A stretch of 55,934 bases of DNA from a candidate division TA06 bacterium (GCA_016208585.1 JACQXR010000034.1:1-55934), one strand, 5' to 3'. Shown: positions 42,868-51,855, counted from the stretch's first letter. Made by a program: numbers and translations. Notes: generated by a model not told the origin, from the letters alone.

Positions 42868-43410
42868 TCATTGATCAAGGATGTCCTTGTATTCGGCGCA
42901 ATATCTTTTGCGTTGGCAGGATTCACAATGCTTCCCCATCCATAATTCGTCGTATTGCTTCATGATTTTGTCAACCAGATATTTATCCGAAGTAATGAAG
43001 CCCGATTCGAAATTCCTTCTATCGTCTGATTTGGCCCCCATCCCGGCCCCGGTCAGGTTGGCGCTGCCAGAGTAGGCAAAACTGCCGTCTACAATGACCG
43101 CTTTAAAATGGACCCTGGGGCAAAGCAACCTCTCCAATCCTTCTATTAGGTCGGGATAGCGGTCAAAATCTTTCCGGAAGTTCGGCCCCGGCTCCTTGGC
43201 ATGGATCAGTCTTAGTTCCACCCCCCTTTGGCAAAGTTCTGACAATATTTTCAAAAAAGGCGCCATCCGTTTGCCTTCCGCTACATAAAGGTCCTTAAGG
43301 TCCGAAGTGGCCAGCCACAGGTATTTTTGGGCCTTGGGTATTTGCTCTAAAATGACCTTTTGGTATATCTGTCCGTCGGTGATGAATTCAAGACCATTAG
43401 AGATGCTCAT
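42868..43410 (-). CDS. Phospholipase D-like protein with a C-terminal cysteine cluster
   Basis: A 180-residue protein with a single HKD motif: H-F-K-A-V-I-V-D followed by GSANLTGAGMG (about 104-125). Single-HKD proteins usually dimerise to form one active site and act as nucleases or lipid hydrolases. There is no signal peptide. The C-terminus has CESCQRKRYC, a possible metal site uncommon in this family. The start overlaps the thioesterase stop (ATGA). Confidence 0.85.
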   Translation of the reverse strand: MSISNGLEFITDGQIYQKVILEQIPKAQKYLWLATSDLKDLYVAEGKRMAPFLKILSELCQRGVELRLIHAKEPGPNFRKDFDRYPDLIEGLERLLCPRVHFKAVIVDGSFAYSGSANLTGAGMGAKSDDRRNFESGFITSDKYLVDKIMKQYDELWMGKHCESCQRKRYCAEYKDILDQ

Positions 43411-43832
43411 TTAGGCGGCCTCACCAATTTCCCGCTGGCAAATGCCAGTATGTCTCCCTGCCGGCTGGTTATCTCGGAATAGGCTTCGACTACCCGGCCC
43501 TTGTCTTGGATAACCTGCCCTTTTAAAATTACCTCCTGACCGATCTTTACCGGACGCTTGAACCTGACCGTCAGCTCGGCGGTCACCGCGCCGGAAGCCC
43601 CGCCTCCGCCCTCGGAACCGCCCACGGCGTGAGCCAGGGCCTCGTCCAGCAGGGTGGAAACAATGCCGCCGTGCAATATCCCCTGCCAGCCCTGGTATTT
43701 CTGCTCCGGGACAAACGCTGCCCGGCAGGTTCCCGGCTGAGGATAGTTGAACTTCAGTTGCAGGCCGTCGGGATTTTTTCTCCCGCAGGCAAAACATCCC
43801 TTGTCATCGATCAGATTTTTATTGTTGTCCAT
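43407..43832 (-). CDS. PaaI-family hotdog thioesterase
   Basis: A 141-residue acyl-CoA thioesterase-like protein. CFACGRKNPDGLQLKF near the start and GILHGGIVSTLLDEALAHA (about 51-70) match the YbgC/PaaI type with the catalytic acidic residue in the central helix. Substrate unknown. Lies 15 bases after the pilB-like gene and overlaps the next gene. Confidence 0.9.
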   Translation of the reverse strand: MDNNKNLIDDKGCFACGRKNPDGLQLKFNYPQPGTCRAAFVPEQKYQGWQGILHGGIVSTLLDEALAHAVGGSEGGGGASGAVTAELTVRFKRPVKIGQEVILKGQVIQDKGRVVEAYSEITSRQGDILAFASGKLVRPPK

Positions 43833-43847
43833 TATGATTTTCTGTTC

Positions 43848-45643
43848 TCAGCCGCTTACCGAAATCACTTCCTCGTAGGTGGTCAAACCTTCCATCATTT
43901 TCTGCAAAGCCACTTGTTTAAGGGGAACCATGCCGGCGGCGGCGGCCGTCTTGTATATCTCGTTAAGGCTGGTGTTATCAGAGGTCAGCACCGATTTCAA
44001 ATTGTCGGTCATCTCCATCACTTCAAATATCCCGATCCGGCCCTTGTAGCCCGTTCCCCGGCAGTCCACGCAGCCCTCGCCGTAGTAAATCTTGGCCGGA
44101 TGCTCCCCGGCAGAAAAGCCCTCGAAATCTTCGGGATTGGCTGTCCGCTCCCGGCGGCAATTAGGGCAGATCCGGCGTACTAAACGTTGGGCCATCACGC
44201 CCACCACGGTCGAGGAGATCAGATAATAGGGTATGCCTATATCCAAAAGACGGACCATGGCCGAAGGAGCGTCGTTGGTATGTAAAGTGGAAAGCACCAG
44301 ATGTCCGGTCAAGGCCGCCTGAATGGCGTGTTCGGCGGTTTCCCGGTCGCGGATCTCGCCCACCATGATGATGTCGGGGTCCTGGCGCAGGATGCTGGGA
44401 AGAATGGTGGAAAATGTTACCCCGGCCGCCGGCTGGACCCCGATCTGGTTGAACTCCTCGATCACCATTTCAATGGGGTCCTCCACCGAGATGATGTTGA
44501 CCTCGGGCGAGGATAGGGCTTTTAGCAAGGAGTACAAAGTAGTGGTCTTGCCAGAACCGGTGGGGCCGGTCACCAAAATTATTCCATTAGGCCTCCGGAT
44601 GAAGGCGCTGTAGGTCTGGTATTCCCGGGGATAAAAACCCAGCTGGTCCAGGTCCTGCATCAGTATCTCGGGGGTCGAAGATCCTGATTACCATTTTTTC
44701 TCCGAAGGTCACCGGGACGGTGGAAATCCTCAGCTCGATGTCCTTGCCGGCATAGTTGGTCTTGATCCGGCCGTCCTGGGGCCTTCGTTTGTCGGCGATG
44801 TTCATCCGGGACATGATCTTTATCCGGGAAATGATCGGGGCATGGAGGTTGCGGGGGATGGTGTAAATGTAATGCAGCATCCCGTCGATCCGGAGCCGGA
44901 GGTATGATTTGTCCCGTTTGGGCTCGATGTGGATGTCGCTGGCCCGCTGTTCAAAGGCGTAATGCAGCAGGTATTCCACCGCGCTGGTGACGTGCTGATC
45001 GTTGGCTTCGATAATCCTCCTGCCCCTTCAGCTTTACGAACTGTTCCAGGTTGTTGAACTCGTCCGAAATGATCCGGTCGTTCTCGGCCGCCCGCACCGA
45101 GGCCCTGAAGCCGTAGAATTCGCGGACGATCTTCAGGATGTCGGTCTTGGAACTGAGCACGATTTTTATCTTGATGCCCCGGGCGTTCTGCAGGCTTTCC
45201 ACTATCTCCATATTGGAAGGGTCGGCCACCGCCATGGTCACCGTGCCGCCCTCCTCTTCCAGGGGCACTATCAGATGACGGATGGCATAGGGCCGGGCCA
45301 CGTGCGAAGTGACCACGTCTAACTGCAGTTTCAGCGGGTCTATCTTGCGGTAGGGAATGTTCAGTTCCTGGGCCACGGCCTGGGTAATCATATCCTCGGT
45401 CAGATACCTGCCCGGCTGCCCCGGGACCTGGATATTGAGCGAGGAGATGACCTCGGCCGGAGTGATAATGTTAGCGGCCTGGTGCAGCCTGCGGCTGTAC
45501 GCCGATTCCTGGTATTTCTGCAGCTTGGCCCACTGGGCCGGGGCCTTTACCAGTATCTCCCGGTGCTGGTCAGGAGTAATCCGGCCGCATTTAAGCAGCA
45601 TCTGGGCCACCTGTTCCAGGGTAAGGTGAGTTGAAACGGTCAT
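43848..45643 (-). CDS. PilB/GspE-type assembly ATPase, frameshifted twice
   Basis: Secretion/type IV pilus hexameric ATPase. The N-terminal part (45643 down to about 45020) carries the MshEN/T2SSE N domain. The middle (about 45010-44680) has [22 protein letters not shown] and RRPQDGRI. The C-terminal part has Walker [14 protein letters not shown], the Asp box [10 protein letters not shown], and a four-cysteine zinc motif CPNC and CVDC. The first break is near 45015-45022 (loss of AT in a GATAT context is enough to restore IIEANDQHV). The second is an extra C in the C5 run at 44670-44674. All conserved motifs are intact, so a sequencing or assembly cause is likely. Confidence 0.88.
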
Positions 45644-45664
45644 ATCATTCTCGTTAAATATTGA

Positions 45665-46789
45665 TCAGTTGGAGGACCGGGGCAGGTCAAATTTAATTGG
45701 TTCGGGAATGAATACCTCGTGCACGCAGGCCAGGGCGTAGTTATCTGTCATCCCGGCGATGTAATCGCTGACGATCACTGCGACCGGGGGCTGCTCCTCG
45801 TCGTAAACGTCGGCCAGCTTCTGGACGTGGCGTCCGAAGCGGCGGAACAGCGGCACCGGGTCGGCATCGTATTCCGGGTAATCCCGGCCGTATTTCTGAT
45901 ATGCCTGGTTGAGTTCATCAAACAGGGTCCTCAATATTTTTTCGCAGAACATCCCGTACTCCTCCAACGGGGCCGAGGTGTAGATGTTCTTCAGGTTGAA
46001 ATCATACAGGGCCCGCATCAGCGGGCGGTGGCGGCCGGAGAAGGAGATGGCCCCGGTCTTTTGCGATTCGGCGATGATGTCGTTGACTAATGTGTCTATG
46101 ATCTCGCCGTTCTTGCGGCCCAGTATTTCCTTGATATTTGCCGGAACTTCGTCCTCGTTGATGATCCCTGCTCGGATGCCGTCCTCGATGTCCCGGCCCA
46201 GATAGCTGATCTTGTCGGACATCCGCACGATGCAGCCTTCGTAAGTGCTGGGATAAATGCCCAACTTTTTGATGGTTCTCAGATCGACCTGCTCTTGGCG
46301 GGGATGGATCTGCTTTTCGTATTTTTCTCCGCAGTGGCAGATGATCCCGTCCCGGACACCGTAGGTTAAATTTAGACCGGCCCCGTCGTTGGCCAGCTTG
46401 TCCACCACCCGCAGGGCGTAAAGCTCGTGATTGAACCCGCCGTAAGTTTTAAGCAAATCGTCCAGCACTTCCTCGCCCCGGTGGCCGAACGGCGCATGGC
46501 CCAGATCGTGCCCCAGCGAGATGGCCTGAGCCAGGTCCACATCCAACCCCAGCACCCGGCAGATGGCGGCGGCGATGGTGGCCACGTGCAGAGTGTGCTC
46601 CATCCGGGTGCAGACGTGGTCGTTATCGGGCGAGAAGAAGACCTGGGTCTTGTGTTTTAGCCGGCGGAACGGCATGGAATGGATGATGGCCGTCTGGTCC
46701 CGGAAATAGGGCCCCCGGATATCCTCTTCCCGGGCCTTAAGCCGTTGGATATAGGTTTCAGGCGATAAGGGATTTTTCAGGTCTTTCAT
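45665..46789 (-). CDS. dgt: Deoxyguanosinetriphosphate triphosphohydrolase-like HD protein
   Basis: A 374-residue HD-domain enzyme hydrolysing dNTPs to nucleoside and triphosphate. FRRLKHKTQVF, RMEHTLHVATIAAAI and GHDLGHAPFGHRGEE supply the metal-binding His and Asp residues; the C-terminal domain of the dGTPase family follows. It is the first gene of the operon leading to pilD, 21 bases before the pilB-like start. Confidence 0.94.
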   Translation of the reverse strand: MKDLKNPLSPETYIQRLKAREEDIRGPYFRDQTAIIHSMPFRRLKHKTQVFFSPDNDHVCTRMEHTLHVATIAAAICRVLGLDVDLAQAISLGHDLGHAPFGHRGEEVLDDLLKTYGGFNHELYALRVVDKLANDGAGLNLTYGVRDGIICHCGEKYEKQIHPRQEQVDLRTIKKLGIYPSTYEGCIVRMSDKISYLGRDIEDGIRAGIINEDEVPANIKEILGRKNGEIIDTLVNDIIAESQKTGAISFSGRHRPLMRALYDFNLKNIYTSAPLEEYGMFCEKILRTLFDELNQAYQKYGRDYPEYDADPVPLFRRFGRHVQKLADVYDEEQPPVAVIVSDYIAGMTDNYALACVHEVFIPEPIKFDLPRSSN

Positions 46790-46799
46790 TTTATCTCTC

Positions 46800-46974
46800 G
46801 TCTATAAGCCTTGATATTTTATCAAAGGCGTAGCAGACCCCGGGTGCTACCCATGGATGAATGCGTGTCGTGAATTATCGGTATAAAATTGTTGTTTACC
46901 GAGGACGTGTAATCCCGCCGTAGGCGGGTAAATTAGGTCAAGTGCCACGGGCTTCCGCCTGTGGGTATCTACTT
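46800..46974. repeat. Spacer with three palindromes
   Basis: No gene. GCCTTGATA-TTTT-ATCAAAGGC-type hairpin at about 46808-46829, CCCGCC-GTA-GGCGGG at about 46915-46929, and CCACGGGC-TTCC-GCCTGTGG at about 46946-46965. These look like dispersed small palindromes; the last may end the acyltransferase message or belong to dgt's leader. Confidence 0.5.
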
Positions 46975-47862
46975 TCAGGCCGCCGGCTGTTTCGTCTTCC
47001 ATCTTTTATGCACCCAGTACCAGTGGTCGGGATGGCTGATCACAAATTGTTCCAGCTGGGAAGTGAAATGTTTTGTCAGGCGCAGTATCTCCGCCTGTTT
47101 TTCGTTTTTGGTATCGGCGTAAAAAGGCGGATTAAGATACCCAATATGCCTTCCTCCTTCCTGCCGGACGATGGCCCCGGTGATGAGAGCCGCGCCGGTC
47201 TTAAGGGCAAAGACGGCCGGGCCCCTGGTGGTGGAGGCTTTTTGCCCCAGAAAATCGACGAAAACTCCGTCCTGTCCGGCATCCTGGTCCGAAAGCATGG
47301 CCACGAAATGGTTTTGCCGCAAAGCGGTCAGCACTTCCCGGACAGCGTCTTTTTTGAAGATGATATTGACGTTTTTTGACTGGCGCAGGGAATTGAGCGC
47401 CTCGTCAACATATTTATTATGCTGGGGATAGACCACTACCGAAAAATGATAACCGCTGTTAGCGATAGCGGCGGCATGCGCTTCCCAATTGCCAAAATGC
47501 CCGCTTATTAATATCCCTCCCCGGCCGTTTTTTACAACCTGATCAAAATATTCGGTATTTCTAAGTTCTACTTTATCCTTAATTCTTTGACAGTCAGACT
47601 TTTTAAAACGCAACAACTCCACCAAATTCTTTCCCAGATTTTGGTAAAGGCTGATCGTTATCCGGAGATTTTCAGCATGGTTGTTACCGGGAAAAGCCCG
47701 CGCTAAATTATCCAGGGCCATTTTACGCCGCACTCTCAGGGCAAGGGCCATTTTGCCCAAGGTAGCGCCGACACTCAAAGCTGTTTTCTCAGGCAGAAGG
47801 TTTACCCACCAACCCAGAAAGATCAGCAGCCAGTATTGCAGTATGTAGCCGATGTTTTTCAT
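46975..47862 (-). CDS. LpxL/HtrB-type lysophospholipid acyltransferase
   Basis: About 295 residues from ATG 47862, which has AGGAAAT upstream; the frame is open to 47907. A membrane segment at the N-terminus is followed by the acyltransferase motif SGHFGNWEAHAAAI with the catalytic His and acidic residue. LSDQDAG and the FVDFLGQKASTTRGPAVFAL region fit the lipid A acyltransferase superfamily. It would add a secondary acyl chain to lipid A or a similar lipid in the inner membrane. Confidence 0.92.
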   Translation of the reverse strand: MKNIGYILQYWLLIFLGWWVNLLPEKTALSVGATLGKMALALRVRRKMALDNLARAFPGNNHAENLRITISLYQNLGKNLVELLRFKKSDCQRIKDKVELRNTEYFDQVVKNGRGGILISGHFGNWEAHAAAIANSGYHFSVVVYPQHNKYVDEALNSLRQSKNVNIIFKKDAVREVLTALRQNHFVAMLSDQDAGQDGVFVDFLGQKASTTRGPAVFALKTGAALITGAIVRQEGGRHIGYLNPPFYADTKNEKQAEILRLTKHFTSQLEQFVISHPDHWYWVHKRWKTKQPAA

Positions 47863-48019
47863 TAATATTTCCTGGATTCCCGATGTCTCGGGAATGACAT
47901 GAGTCATTATAAAACAACTTAATTCCCAATTTAGAAAGTGGTATAAAATCAGCGCGTATCTGCGTCAATCCGCGCCTGCGCGCTGCAGCCCCCGGGGCGT
48001 AAGCGCGTCCCATTCGGTT

Positions 48020-49135
48020 TCACCGTCCCAGCAGCTTGGCCACCGGGCTGCGTTTCTGATAGACGGCGTGCCGGGGGCAAACCTCGCTGCAGCACAGGCA
48101 ATTGATGCACAGTTTATAGTTGAATTCGGGCACCGGGCCAACCGAGGCCAAAGCGCTGACCGGGCAGCTCTCCACGCAGTAACCGCAGTTGATGCACATT
48201 GTTGGATCGATGGCCGGCCGCACCCAGAACAATTTAGCTGCGTATTTGGCCAGAAAACCGGGAATGAACGAGTAGAACCAGTTGGGCGGCCAGATGAAGT
48301 CCTTGAGCGGATCGTAACGGTCCCCTAAAACCTCTACATTCTTCAGATCGGCCTCCCCCAGGTTTTGGCGGTAAGCGATTTTTGTAGTGGGGATGTCCAG
48401 CGGTTTTTTGCCCAACAGATGCGCCGCCAGGGCATCCACTGCCACCCCGTCGGATCCGGCCAGGATCATGCCCAACTGGCGCGGCTTACCGGCCGAAGGG
48501 CCGAACCCCTCCAGGCCGGTCACGGCATCCACGATGTTTAAATGCGGCCGGGCCAGGGCGTATATATCCGCCACGAGTTTGGAAAAATCCCACGGTTTGG
48601 GGGCCTGCTTGTGGTACATGGATTTTTTAAGGCCGGGGATCACTCCATACATGTTCTTAACCGCCCCGGTCATCAAGGTCAGGCTGTGGGTCTTTAATTT
48701 AGGCAGGTTGATGACGACATCGGCGTCCAGCACCGGTTTGGCGATGTGGTATTTTTTGCCGTTAAACTCCTTTTGACTGACCCCGGATTTCTCGAAACTG
48801 ACCAATTCCACTTGATGCCTGCGGCAAACATCCAGCATCCCGGTAATGCTCCAGAATTCATCCAGGCTTTTGAAAGCCCCGGCCGGGCTGTCGCCCACCA
48901 AAGGAATCCCCCCGGCCCCTTTTACCAGGATGATGACCGCTTCCACCACCGCCGGGTGGGTGGTGATGGCCTGGTTGGGGGGTTGGGCCGAAAGGAGGTT
49001 CGGCTTAAGCAGCACCTTCTGGCCGGGCTTGACAAAGGCGGATATGCCGCCCAAAAAATCCACGGCCTTTTTTACCGCGGCGTCAACCTCTGGTTGGTTG
49101 TATGATTGGCATTTGACTAAGGAGATTTGAGGCAT
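48020..49135 (-). CDS. DUF362 protein with two 4Fe-4S ferredoxin motifs
   Basis: About 371 residues from ATG 49135. The DUF362 domain (LLKPNLLSAQPPNQAITTHP, LPKLKTHSLTLMTGAVKNMYG, VDAVTGLEGFGPSAG) fills residues 1-290. The C-terminus has two CxxCxxCxxxCP motifs (CINCGYCVESCP and CINCLCCSEVCP). Such proteins are putative electron carriers or iron-sulfur enzymes of anaerobes; function is unproven. A TTG at 49144 is a less likely start. A near-perfect promoter lies 16-50 bases upstream. Confidence 0.92.
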   Translation of the reverse strand: MPQISLVKCQSYNQPEVDAAVKKAVDFLGGISAFVKPGQKVLLKPNLLSAQPPNQAITTHPAVVEAVIILVKGAGGIPLVGDSPAGAFKSLDEFWSITGMLDVCRRHQVELVSFEKSGVSQKEFNGKKYHIAKPVLDADVVINLPKLKTHSLTLMTGAVKNMYGVIPGLKKSMYHKQAPKPWDFSKLVADIYALARPHLNIVDAVTGLEGFGPSAGKPRQLGMILAGSDGVAVDALAAHLLGKKPLDIPTTKIAYRQNLGEADLKNVEVLGDRYDPLKDFIWPPNWFYSFIPGFLAKYAAKLFWVRPAIDPTMCINCGYCVESCPVSALASVGPVPEFNYKLCINCLCCSEVCPRHAVYQKRSPVAKLLGR

Positions 49136-49157
49136 GGCATTCAATCTTGTTGGTTAC

Positions 49158-49185
49158 ATTATACCATAAAATAAACCCATGTCAA
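49158..49185 (-). promoter_or_regulatory. Sigma70 promoter of the DUF362 gene
   Basis: Minus strand TTGACA (49185-49180), 16 bases, TATAAT (49163-49158). Both hexamers are perfect; the leader would be about 16 bases. Confidence 0.88.
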
Positions 49186-49200
49186 TTTTAAAACGCCATA

Positions 49201-49238
49201 AAAAAACAACGACCGGCAAACGCCGGCCATTGTTTTTT
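49201..49238 (-). terminator. Terminator downstream of the 21-bp array
   Basis: AAAAAACAA and TTGTTTTTT flank an inner stem CCGGC-AAAC-GCCGG. It works in either direction and on the minus strand ends the phosphofructokinase transcript after the repeat array, just before the DUF362 promoter. Confidence 0.85.
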
Positions 49239-49243
49239 ACTGA

Positions 49244-49480
49244 ATTCCGGTTAGAGGGTACTTAACCCTGGTAATATCTTTGGCAACCCCGGTTATATCT
49301 TTCCTGACCTTGGTTGCAGACCTTCTAACATAGGTTACAGCCTTGCCAACCCAGGTCAGATGTTTCCTAACCTTGGTAAGAACCATTCTCCCCCAGGTAA
49401 GAATCATTCTGACCTTGGTAATAACCCTTCTGACCAAGGTTATAACTTATAACCTTGGTCAGAACCTTTCTAACCTTGGT
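49244..49480. repeat. Array of ACC-NN-GGT palindromes with 21-bp pitch
   Basis: Eight-base palindromic cores (ACCTTGGT and variants ACCCTGGT, ACCCCGGT, ACATAGGT, ACCCAGGT, CCCCAGGT, ACCAAGGT) start at 49265, 49286, 49307, 49328, 49349, 49370, 49391, 49412, 49433, 49452 and 49473. A degenerate one lies at 49244. All steps are exactly 21 bp except one of 19. On the minus strand nine units also read as an open heptad peptide V-R-x-x-L-T-K (49437-49237), and a perfect AAGGAGG (49488-49482) precedes the array but has no start codon at the right distance. Confidence 0.9.
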
Positions 49481-49507
49481 GCCTCCTTCTATGTTTCGGT
49501 TTTACCT

Positions 49508-49527
49508 GTAGGGGCAATTGCCCTTAC
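49508..49527. repeat. Small palindrome GTAGGGGCAA/TTGCCCTTAC
   Basis: Ten-base arms with one mismatch, sharing the GTAGGGG word with the larger palindrome at 4510-4549. Probably a member of the same dispersed family. Confidence 0.65.
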
Positions 49528-49548
49528 GATATTTGTCCAAAGGGGAAA

Positions 49549-51630
49549 TCAGTTCCCTTTCTCCTTCAACTCCGCCAGCCTGGCCTGGCTCAGTTCCGAC
49601 AAATTTTTTTCCAGCTCCGGGTGCTCGGCCAGAAAATCCTTGAAATCATAATTGTTGATGAATATCAGGTCTCCCTCGGTCCTGGCCGCCACCGTGGCGG
49701 TGCGGGGCACATCGGCCAGCAGGGCGATCTCGCCGAAGGGGTCGCCTTTTTTCAATGTGGCCACCACGGAGGAATCATCGCCGCCCAGCACTTCCAGCTC
49801 GCCTTCCATCACCACGTAAAAACACTGCCCGATCTCGCCTCGGCGGATCACCACCTGCCCGGGCCTCACCGAAAGATACTGGACCATGCCCAACAGCTTG
49901 GTCAGCGAATCCGGGGCCAGCCGGCCAAAAAAGTCGCTGTCCTTCAGGGCATTAACGGTGGACAGAGCGTGCAGTATCTCCTCGCCCTGTTCCAGCACCA
50001 GGGTCATGGTGGTCCGGTCGCAGACCTCGTCCGGGCCGAAATACTGGATAGGGCCGGGATAAATATAGTCCGCCGACAACATCCATTTGTCCTGCTGCCT
50101 GGCGAAGACCTTAAACGGCTCTCCTTCCAGTTCCACCAGGGCCTTTTTGATCACCGGCACGTCCTGGCCGTGGCGGCGCTCCACCGCCATCATTGAGGCC
50201 AGGGACTGCCCGCCCGGGACCCACTCGGAAGACGGTTTCATCAGATTTTTGACCATAGCGATGTAGCCGGTCTTCTCCGCTCCCAGCAGAGCCCCGGCGG
50301 TGTAACCCAGGCTGTAGGCGTAATCGGCGTCGAAGTTGGATGGCGCGGCGCACCGTCCCTCGTAGCCGAAGAAATGGTTTTGGGCCGCGTATTTCCCCCG
50401 GTATTTCCCCTCGGCCTTCCATTCCCTTAAAAGATCGCCCACCATGTCTATCAACAGTTTCTCGGTCTCGATCTTGGAGACCTGGACGTTGCCGTGGGGG
50501 TCGCGGTCCTCCAACAGCTCCCACTGCAGTTCGTCGGGCAGCTGGCCGTAGGCCTGGGCCGAGGCCGCCGACAGCTTGCTGTTCAGGAACTGGTGTTTGT
50601 CCTTGGTGGTGGGCAGGAAGTTGAAATATTCGTGATGTCCCGAAAGGATCTCGTTGAGCTCGGTTATCAGGACTTTGATCTCGGGGATGAACTCGATCAG
50701 GCCTTCCGGCACCACCACCACCCCGAAATTCATTCTTTCCTCGGCCCGGTCCCTTACCAGGCCGGCGATCTGCTCTACTATCTGCTTTAGGCTTAGGTTT
50801 TGGGCCGCCACTTCCTCGGAGATTATGGTCAGGTTGGGGTGGCACTGCAGGGCGCATTCCAGGGCGATGTGCGAGGCAGAACGGCCCATCACCCGCACAA
50901 AATGCCAGTATTTCTGGGCCGAGTTGCAATCTCTGAGGATGTTGCCCAGCAACTCGGTGTAGACCTTAGTGGCGGTGTCAAAGCCGAAGGATATCTCGAT
51001 CTGCCCGTTCTTCAGGTCGCCGTCTATGGTCTTGGGGCAGCCGATTACGTTGATCTCGGCTTCGTGCCGGAGAAAATATTCGGCCAAGAGACAGGCGTTG
51101 GTGTTGGAGTCGTCGCCGCCCACTATCGCCAGCCCGGTGATCCCTAAGTCCCGGCAGTTTTGGGCCACTTTGACGAACTGCTCCTCCTGGTCCAACTTGG
51201 TGCGCCCGGTGCGGATCAGGTCAAATCCCCCGGTATTGCGGTATTCGTCAATCAGGCCGGAGGTCAACAATTGATATTTATTGTCCACCAAACCCCCGCC
51301 GCCCCCCAGAAAACCGTATAGTTTGCTTTGGGGGTTGGCGGTGGTTAGGAAATCAAACAATCCGGCGATCACGTTGTGCCCGCCCGGAGCCTGACCTCCG
51401 GAAAAGATCACCCCCACATTCAGCGGCTTGTACTGCCGCTTTTGATCTGGCTCAAACAGCACCGGTTTGAAGGCCACGCTCTTGGGAAAAGCCCTGGAAA
51501 TGATCTCGTTCTGGGAGGCCTGTTTGCCCGTTTCGACAGCCCTCAGCCGGGGACCGTTCTGGATGAAGATCTTCGGAAGTTTGGGCCGGTAACCAGCCCG
51601 GTGTTTTTGTAAAACGGAGATTTCTGACAT
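49549..51630 (-). CDS. Pyrophosphate-type phosphofructokinase fused to a cyclic-nucleotide-binding domain
   Basis: A 693-residue protein. Residues 1-550 are a long-type (plant PFP-like) phosphofructokinase: FSGGQAPGGHN, GGDDS (171-175) and PKTIDGDL (199-206). An Asp in place of the second Gly of GGDGS and the Lys in KTIDGD are the usual signs of PPi use. Residues about 575-680 are a CRP-type cNMP-binding domain whose phosphate-binding cassette FGEIALL-PRTATV includes Glu634 and Arg643. This suggests direct control of reversible glycolysis by a cyclic nucleotide. AGGAG lies five bases before the ATG. Confidence 0.95.
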   Translation of the reverse strand: MSEISVLQKHRAGYRPKLPKIFIQNGPRLRAVETGKQASQNEIISRAFPKSVAFKPVLFEPDQKRQYKPLNVGVIFSGGQAPGGHNVIAGLFDFLTTANPQSKLYGFLGGGGGLVDNKYQLLTSGLIDEYRNTGGFDLIRTGRTKLDQEEQFVKVAQNCRDLGITGLAIVGGDDSNTNACLLAEYFLRHEAEINVIGCPKTIDGDLKNGQIEISFGFDTATKVYTELLGNILRDCNSAQKYWHFVRVMGRSASHIALECALQCHPNLTIISEEVAAQNLSLKQIVEQIAGLVRDRAEERMNFGVVVVPEGLIEFIPEIKVLITELNEILSGHHEYFNFLPTTKDKHQFLNSKLSAASAQAYGQLPDELQWELLEDRDPHGNVQVSKIETEKLLIDMVGDLLREWKAEGKYRGKYAAQNHFFGYEGRCAAPSNFDADYAYSLGYTAGALLGAEKTGYIAMVKNLMKPSSEWVPGGQSLASMMAVERRHGQDVPVIKKALVELEGEPFKVFARQQDKWMLSADYIYPGPIQYFGPDEVCDRTTMTLVLEQGEEILHALSTVNALKDSDFFGRLAPDSLTKLLGMVQYLSVRPGQVVIRRGEIGQCFYVVMEGELEVLGGDDSSVVATLKKGDPFGEIALLADVPRTATVAARTEGDLIFINNYDFKDFLAEHPELEKNLSELSQARLAELKEKGN

Positions 51631-51677
51631 TGGTTCTCCTATTTTTATGGAAGAAATGACGATTTTAACAACCTTTT

Positions 51678-51706
51678 AGTTTAACACTACCAAAGGTTTA
51701 TGTCAA
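51678..51706 (-). promoter_or_regulatory. Sigma70 promoter of the phosphofructokinase fusion
   Basis: Minus strand TTGACA (51706-51701), 17 bases, TAAACT (51683-51678). The spacer contains ACC-TTT-GGT, a half-site arrangement resembling the downstream array cores, perhaps by chance. Confidence 0.65.
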
Positions 51707-51855
51707 TAAAAATCGGTAACAAATTTGAATGACCACCTGGGAAATTATAATCCGCAGATTTTCACAGATTATCACGATTTACCCACGTTAATTCAACTAG
51801 TTTAACGGAAATATAATTGTTATAACCTGCGTTAATCTGTGGACGAAAAGCGTAT

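Noticed and set aside
49244-49480. CRISPR array
   Set aside because: Units are 21 bp with 8-bp cores and no unique spacers of about 30 bp between identical repeats; no cas genes are nearby.
49343-49651. Plus-strand ORF through the 21-bp array
   Set aside because: Its second half is antisense to the phosphofructokinase gene; the first half is open only because the repeat unit is a multiple of three.
51740-51855. Possible regulatory or coding element between comF and the phosphofructokinase gene
   Set aside because: Only AT-rich text with repeated CAGATT-like words is seen; no stable hairpin with a T tract or ORF.
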